Shown here: positions 60,806-64,000 of the stretch, piece by piece
How the letters are laid out: every line of letters starts with the position of its first letter
Numbering within the stretch: the stretch's first letter is position 1
Assembly: GCA_964352025.1 (NCBI GenBank)
Contig: CAYGPZ010000010.1
Span: 1 to 64,000, forward strand
Source: Hirschia sp964352025
GTDB taxonomy: Bacteria; Pseudomonadota; Alphaproteobacteria; Caulobacterales; Hyphomonadaceae
Length of the DNA: 64,000 nucleotides
Reading direction: 5' to 3'
Position numbers and translations under genes: made by a program
The notes under the pieces: model-generated
The model's database searches: none
What the model was told of the DNA's origin: nothing
The model's input: the letters and a program-made list of their open reading frames with translations, nothing else

Positions 60806-62491
60806 TCAATTATCACGCAGGTCTTTGCGAAGAACTTTACCAACTGGCGATTTGGGTAGCTCATCGATGAATTCGATATGTTTGGGCCGCTTGTAGCCAG
60901 TTAGCTCTTCTTCACAGTGCGCAAGAATTTTTTCTTTGGTTAGAGTATCTGATCCACGTACCACAAATATTTTAACCGCCTCTCCTGAACGCTCATCAGG
61001 AACACCAATAGCTGCGACTTCGGCAACGCCTTCACAAGCCGAAACAACATTTTCAATCTCATTGCTAAAAACATTGAAACCAGACACAAGGATCATATCT
61101 TTCTTGCGATCAACAATAGTGACATAGCCTTTTTCATCCATTAGCCCAATATCGCCAGTGGCGAGATAGCCATCATCGTCAAAGCTATTCTTAGTGGCTT
61201 CTTCGTTCTGCCAATATCCAACCATGACGTTTGGACCTTTAATCCAGATCTCCCCGGTTTCACAAGGATCTAAGTCATTTCCTTCGTCATCACGGATCGC
61301 GATCAGAATAGACGGCATAGGCAAACCGATTGTGCCGTTAAACTTCTCCAATGGATATGGATTACACGTTCCAGCACCAGTCGTTTCAGTCATACCCCAT
61401 CCTTCAAGAATAGGTTTCTTAGTCAGGTCTCGCCAACCGTCAGCCACACTTTGATGCGTTGCGGTACCGCCCGCAATAAACACACGTGCGTGAGAAAAAT
61501 CGATACTTCCAACATTCTCATTATTAAGTATCGCCTGATAAAGTGTGTTCAATCCAATCATAAGATTGAAAGGCGTTTTCCTCATGGTTTTGATCAAACC
61601 ATTAATGTCACGCGGATTAGGTATCAACACACATTTAGCACCGCTGAATAACCCCATAGCGCTGATATACAATGTAAAAATATGATATAGCGGTAGAGGC
61701 AGCAAAAAGATCGGATCTTCAATCTCTGGCGACGCATTCATAGCAGGCTTATTCCATGCTGTTGATGCCATGCCTGCCGCTAGGACGTTGCGCTGCGTCA
61801 GCATAGCGCCTTTGGACACACCTGTTGTACCGCCGGTATATTGAAGCACTGCGATGTCTTCTGGCTTATGATCCTGTGGCGTATACGCTTTACCTTTACC
61901 GCTCTCGAGAAAATCAGAAAAATGCAAATAATCATCGATTTTCCAAGCCGGAATTTCTCGACGGACACGCTTAAGCAAAAAGTTAGCAACGGCACCTTTG
62001 GCCCCACCGAATATATCGCCGATATGCGTAACAACGACATGTTTTACATTCGTGTGCGGGAGTGCTTCCTCTAATGTTGATGCGAAATTTTCAAGGATAA
62101 AAACCACATCAGCACCACTATCATTCAGCTGATGTTCCAACTCACGTGGTGTATAGAGTGGATTGACGCCAACAGGTATAAATCCACCACGCATAGCCCC
62201 AATTAATGTGATGAGGTATTGAGGGATAGTCGGCATCATAATCGCAATGCGCGCGCCTTTCTCTAGCCCCATATCCTGAAGCGCAGACGCCATTTTCGCT
62301 GAATCATCATCAAGCCGTTTATAAGTCCACTCTACCCCTAAACATTCAAGAGCAGGTTTTTCAGCAAACTTCTCCAAACAATCATTTATATTCTCAATGT
62401 ATGTGTTTTCCCCAAGGTCCAATGTCGCTGGAACGCCTTGCGAATAATTTTTAGTCCAAAAAGGTGCTGATTGAGACTTATCTTCTGCCAT
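60806..62491 (-). CDS. fadD: Long-chain fatty acid--CoA ligase (FadD type)
   Basis: A 561-residue acyl-CoA synthetase. P-loop LQYTGGTTGVSKGAMLTQRN, EGWGMTETTGAGTCNPY, DRKKDMILVSGFNVFSNEIE and the C-terminal catalytic Lys in LPKSPVGKVLRKDLRD are present; the N-terminal part and the GGTTG form fit FadD. It activates exogenous long-chain fatty acids for beta-oxidation or lipid synthesis. ATG at 62491 has GGAGG nine bases upstream. A second, AlkK-type ligase is encoded at 11.8 kb. A TTGACA-bearing promoter region precedes it. Confidence 0.93.
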   Translation of the reverse strand: MAEDKSQSAPFWTKNYSQGVPATLDLGENTYIENINDCLEKFAEKPALECLGVEWTYKRLDDDSAKMASALQDMGLEKGARIAIMMPTIPQYLITLIGAMRGGFIPVGVNPLYTPRELEHQLNDSGADVVFILENFASTLEEALPHTNVKHVVVTHIGDIFGGAKGAVANFLLKRVRREIPAWKIDDYLHFSDFLESGKGKAYTPQDHKPEDIAVLQYTGGTTGVSKGAMLTQRNVLAAGMASTAWNKPAMNASPEIEDPIFLLPLPLYHIFTLYISAMGLFSGAKCVLIPNPRDINGLIKTMRKTPFNLMIGLNTLYQAILNNENVGSIDFSHARVFIAGGTATHQSVADGWRDLTKKPILEGWGMTETTGAGTCNPYPLEKFNGTIGLPMPSILIAIRDDEGNDLDPCETGEIWIKGPNVMVGYWQNEEATKNSFDDDGYLATGDIGLMDEKGYVTIVDRKKDMILVSGFNVFSNEIENVVSACEGVAEVAAIGVPDERSGEAVKIFVVRGSDTLTKEKILAHCEEELTGYKRPKHIEFIDELPKSPVGKVLRKDLRDN

Positions 62492-62637
62492 CTGGGAAAT
62501 CCTCCTCAATCAGGCGGGTGACATCGAAATACTGCAGTGTCAACTTCACTTAGGGTGAGCTAAAAAAATACTTTTTTGAGTGTATCGGATGTCAATTAAC
62601 TTTTGATATATGCGTTTTAGAATAGCAGATCGCTAAG

Positions 62638-63741
62638 CTATATTTCTAACAAATCATCTAGCAAAATTCGCGCAGAATCTTCCCATTTCATATTTGCAGT
62701 TTGCGCTTTTCCCTGTGCACCATATTGCGATCGTAAATTAGCGTCACACGCAAACTTTTTAATTGCATTCATCCAGCTATCGGATTCATCAGCTTCAGCA
62801 TAAACCGCCGCCTCACCGCACACTTCTGACATAGAAGAATTGTCGCTAACAATCGTTGGGCACCCCAACCTCATTGCCTCTGCTGGCGGCAATCCAAATC
62901 CATCATGCTTTGACGGATAGGCAAAACAAAGCGCGTTTTCATATAATGCACGACGCTTTGCATCGCTTATGCGCCCCGTAAACACGACGCGACTAGACGC
63001 GTCTATTCCTTCATCCTTGAAAGTATCTTTCATATCTGGACCAAAGAGTACGAGTGGAAGCTTTAGCGATTTCTCTTGCCTGACAGATGGATCAAATACA
63101 TCCATCAATACCCGCATATTTTTGTGCTTATAGGAGTTAGACAGTCCGAGCACATAGCCATTCTTCTTCAATCCATATTTAGCCAATATCGAAGTATCAG
63201 CCTTCATTCGATCGACATGGTCCAACCCATGCGGAAGAACACGTACCTTCTCTTTATTTACGATACCTTTTTTCACCAATTGATCGGCAGTATATCTAGA
63301 TGGCGTATAAATGCGTTTGTAATTCTGTCCCATCATCAAGTTCAAAAGCTTGGCGTAAATTACATATCCTTTTGAAAATGAAACAGGTGAATTGTAGACG
63401 TTCACATCATGGATGAAGGCAACTGAATTTGAAGAGAATACAGGACCTATATTACAAAAATTGAGTAATAATTTTCCGCCGGCCATGCGAGGCAAGGTCC
63501 ATTGTTGCCATAGAGGGCGTGGCAGAGTGCCCTCCTGCTGGTACCTAGCAGATACGCCATCGACCTCATCAAAATGATCTTCGGTTAGAAAGACATCCAG
63601 ATCACCCAGAAAGTCGCGATAGCGCTCCTCATTTTTAAGATTTTTGAATGCTCGTAGATATTCTGACGCCACGCGTCCTTCAGCGTAGGGTTCACGGTGT
63701 AAAAACGCACCATTAATGGCAATAGTCTTGCGAATGCTCAT
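62638..63741 (-). CDS. Glycosyltransferase family 4 (GT-B fold)
   Basis: A 367-residue retaining glycosyltransferase. The N-terminal domain includes AFIHDVNVYNSPVSFS and YTPSRYTADQLVKKGI; the donor-binding domain has YVLGLSNSYKHKNMRVLMDV and CFAYPSKHDGFGLPPAEAMR, with the E-x7-E pattern extending to CPTIVSDNSSMSEVCGE. It would add a sugar to a lipopolysaccharide or capsule precursor. kdsB is divergent 190 bases away, which fits an envelope-glycan role. Donor and acceptor are unknown. Confidence 0.88.
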   Translation of the reverse strand: MSIRKTIAINGAFLHREPYAEGRVASEYLRAFKNLKNEERYRDFLGDLDVFLTEDHFDEVDGVSARYQQEGTLPRPLWQQWTLPRMAGGKLLLNFCNIGPVFSSNSVAFIHDVNVYNSPVSFSKGYVIYAKLLNLMMGQNYKRIYTPSRYTADQLVKKGIVNKEKVRVLPHGLDHVDRMKADTSILAKYGLKKNGYVLGLSNSYKHKNMRVLMDVFDPSVRQEKSLKLPLVLFGPDMKDTFKDEGIDASSRVVFTGRISDAKRRALYENALCFAYPSKHDGFGLPPAEAMRLGCPTIVSDNSSMSEVCGEAAVYAEADESDSWMNAIKKFACDANLRSQYGAQGKAQTANMKWEDSARILLDDLLEI

Positions 63742-63930
63742 TGCGGTTCGCCCCCATAAAATACGCTACACTTCGTCCAAATCGAAATCGAAAATTTCAA
63801 ACTCAGCATTCAATTCAGATCGAATAAGATATGTTGTGCAATTGCAGGATAGTTTCAAGTGACATTTACATATGAAAGCCCTAAGAACTGTTCATAACAA
63901 TTTTGGCAAAATCAAACTAAGGGGCCAATT

Positions 63931-64000
63931 GTGAAGACGCTCATAGTCATACCCTCACGTTATGCATCCAAACGCTTTCCCGGCAAGCCGTTGCATATTA
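63931..64000 (+). CDS. kdsB: 3-deoxy-manno-octulosonate cytidylyltransferase KdsB (start only)
   Basis: The first 23 codons before the window ends. GTG start preceded by AAGGGG at good spacing; the peptide MKTLIVIPSRYASKRFPGKP is the KdsB N-terminus, where the SRYASKRFPGKPL loop binds CTP. KdsB activates KDO as CMP-KDO for the lipopolysaccharide core. It is divergent from the GT4 gene. Confidence 0.9.
   Translation, partial: MKTLIVIPSRYASKRFPGKPLHI

Noticed and set aside
1..64000. CRISPR array, insertion sequences, phage genes, rRNA
   Set aside because: No regularly spaced repeats, transposase motifs, integrase, phage structural genes or rRNA stretches were seen while reading both strands.

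Overview
The window is a piece of a Gram-negative, low-to-mid GC alphaproteobacterial chromosome. By gene content it is most likely a marine member of the Caulobacterales/Maricaulales side; this placement is inference. It rests on the TonB/ExbB/ExbD cluster with a DUF3450 partner, a hisS-hisZ-hisG operon with a long HisG, an xseB-ispA-dxs operon with tlyA close by, SapC, DUF938, DUF1499 and TIGR01244 families, OmpW and KdsB. No phage, insertion sequence, CRISPR array or rRNA was seen. One tRNA, tRNA-Gln(TTG) with encoded CCA, is present.

Layout. 1-3.3 kb (minus): a TonB energising operon in the order DUF3450, large ExbB-like protein, ExbB, ExbD, second ExbD (cut by the window edge). 4.1-5.9 kb: moeA-mobA, molybdenum cofactor. 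5.9 kb: tRNA-Gln. 6.3-10.8 kb (plus): sppA, a TIGR01244 phosphatase-like protein, an ATP-grasp-like protein and a metallo-beta-lactamase-fold hydrolase. 10.8-13.5 kb (minus): DUF1499 protein and an AlkK-type acyl-CoA ligase. 13.6-16.0 kb: glycerophosphodiesterase lipoprotein, an alpha/beta hydrolase without an evident catalytic His, and pdxH. 16.2-19.6 kb: a 38-residue lysine-rich small gene, a membrane-anchored TIR protein, aroC and a small membrane protein. 19.6-20.1 kb: a gap with a strongly paired RNA candidate. 20.1-26.1 kb (mostly minus): tlyA, DUF938, a GNAT gene on the other strand, dxs-ispA-xseB and a histidine phosphatase. 26.3-31.7 kb (minus): CelD/BcsL-like acetyltransferase, lepB-ybjQ, an MBL hydrolase, a trypsin-like protease without signal peptide and an unknown small protein.

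31.8-42.4 kb (mostly plus): ilvD, a 706-residue multi-pass membrane protein of unknown function, two EamA transporters, a GH29 alpha-L-fucosidase, TonB, small membrane proteins and a duplicated SnoaL-like protein. 42.4-46.2 kb (minus): a small RNA candidate with its own promoter and terminator, then hisG-hisZ-hisS. 46.4-64.0 kb: a secreted small protein, a possible 37-residue membrane peptide, a DsbD/ScsB-type reductase, SapC, a DUF885 lipoprotein, a von Willebrand A lipoprotein, OmpW, an ABM-domain lipoprotein, a Zur-like Fur regulator, a double-hotdog thioesterase, a hydrolase, DUF4197, a TPR-like secreted protein, FadD, a GT4 glycosyltransferase and the first codons of kdsB.

Most genes are ordinary housekeeping or envelope genes. 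The less explained parts are the TIR-transmembrane-periplasmic protein, the 706-residue membrane protein, two structured RNA candidates (20.03-20.11 kb plus; 42.45-42.53 kb minus), two small genes of 38 and 37 codons, and several enzymes with altered active-site motifs. All functional calls come from reading the sequence and recalling family motifs; no database search was run.
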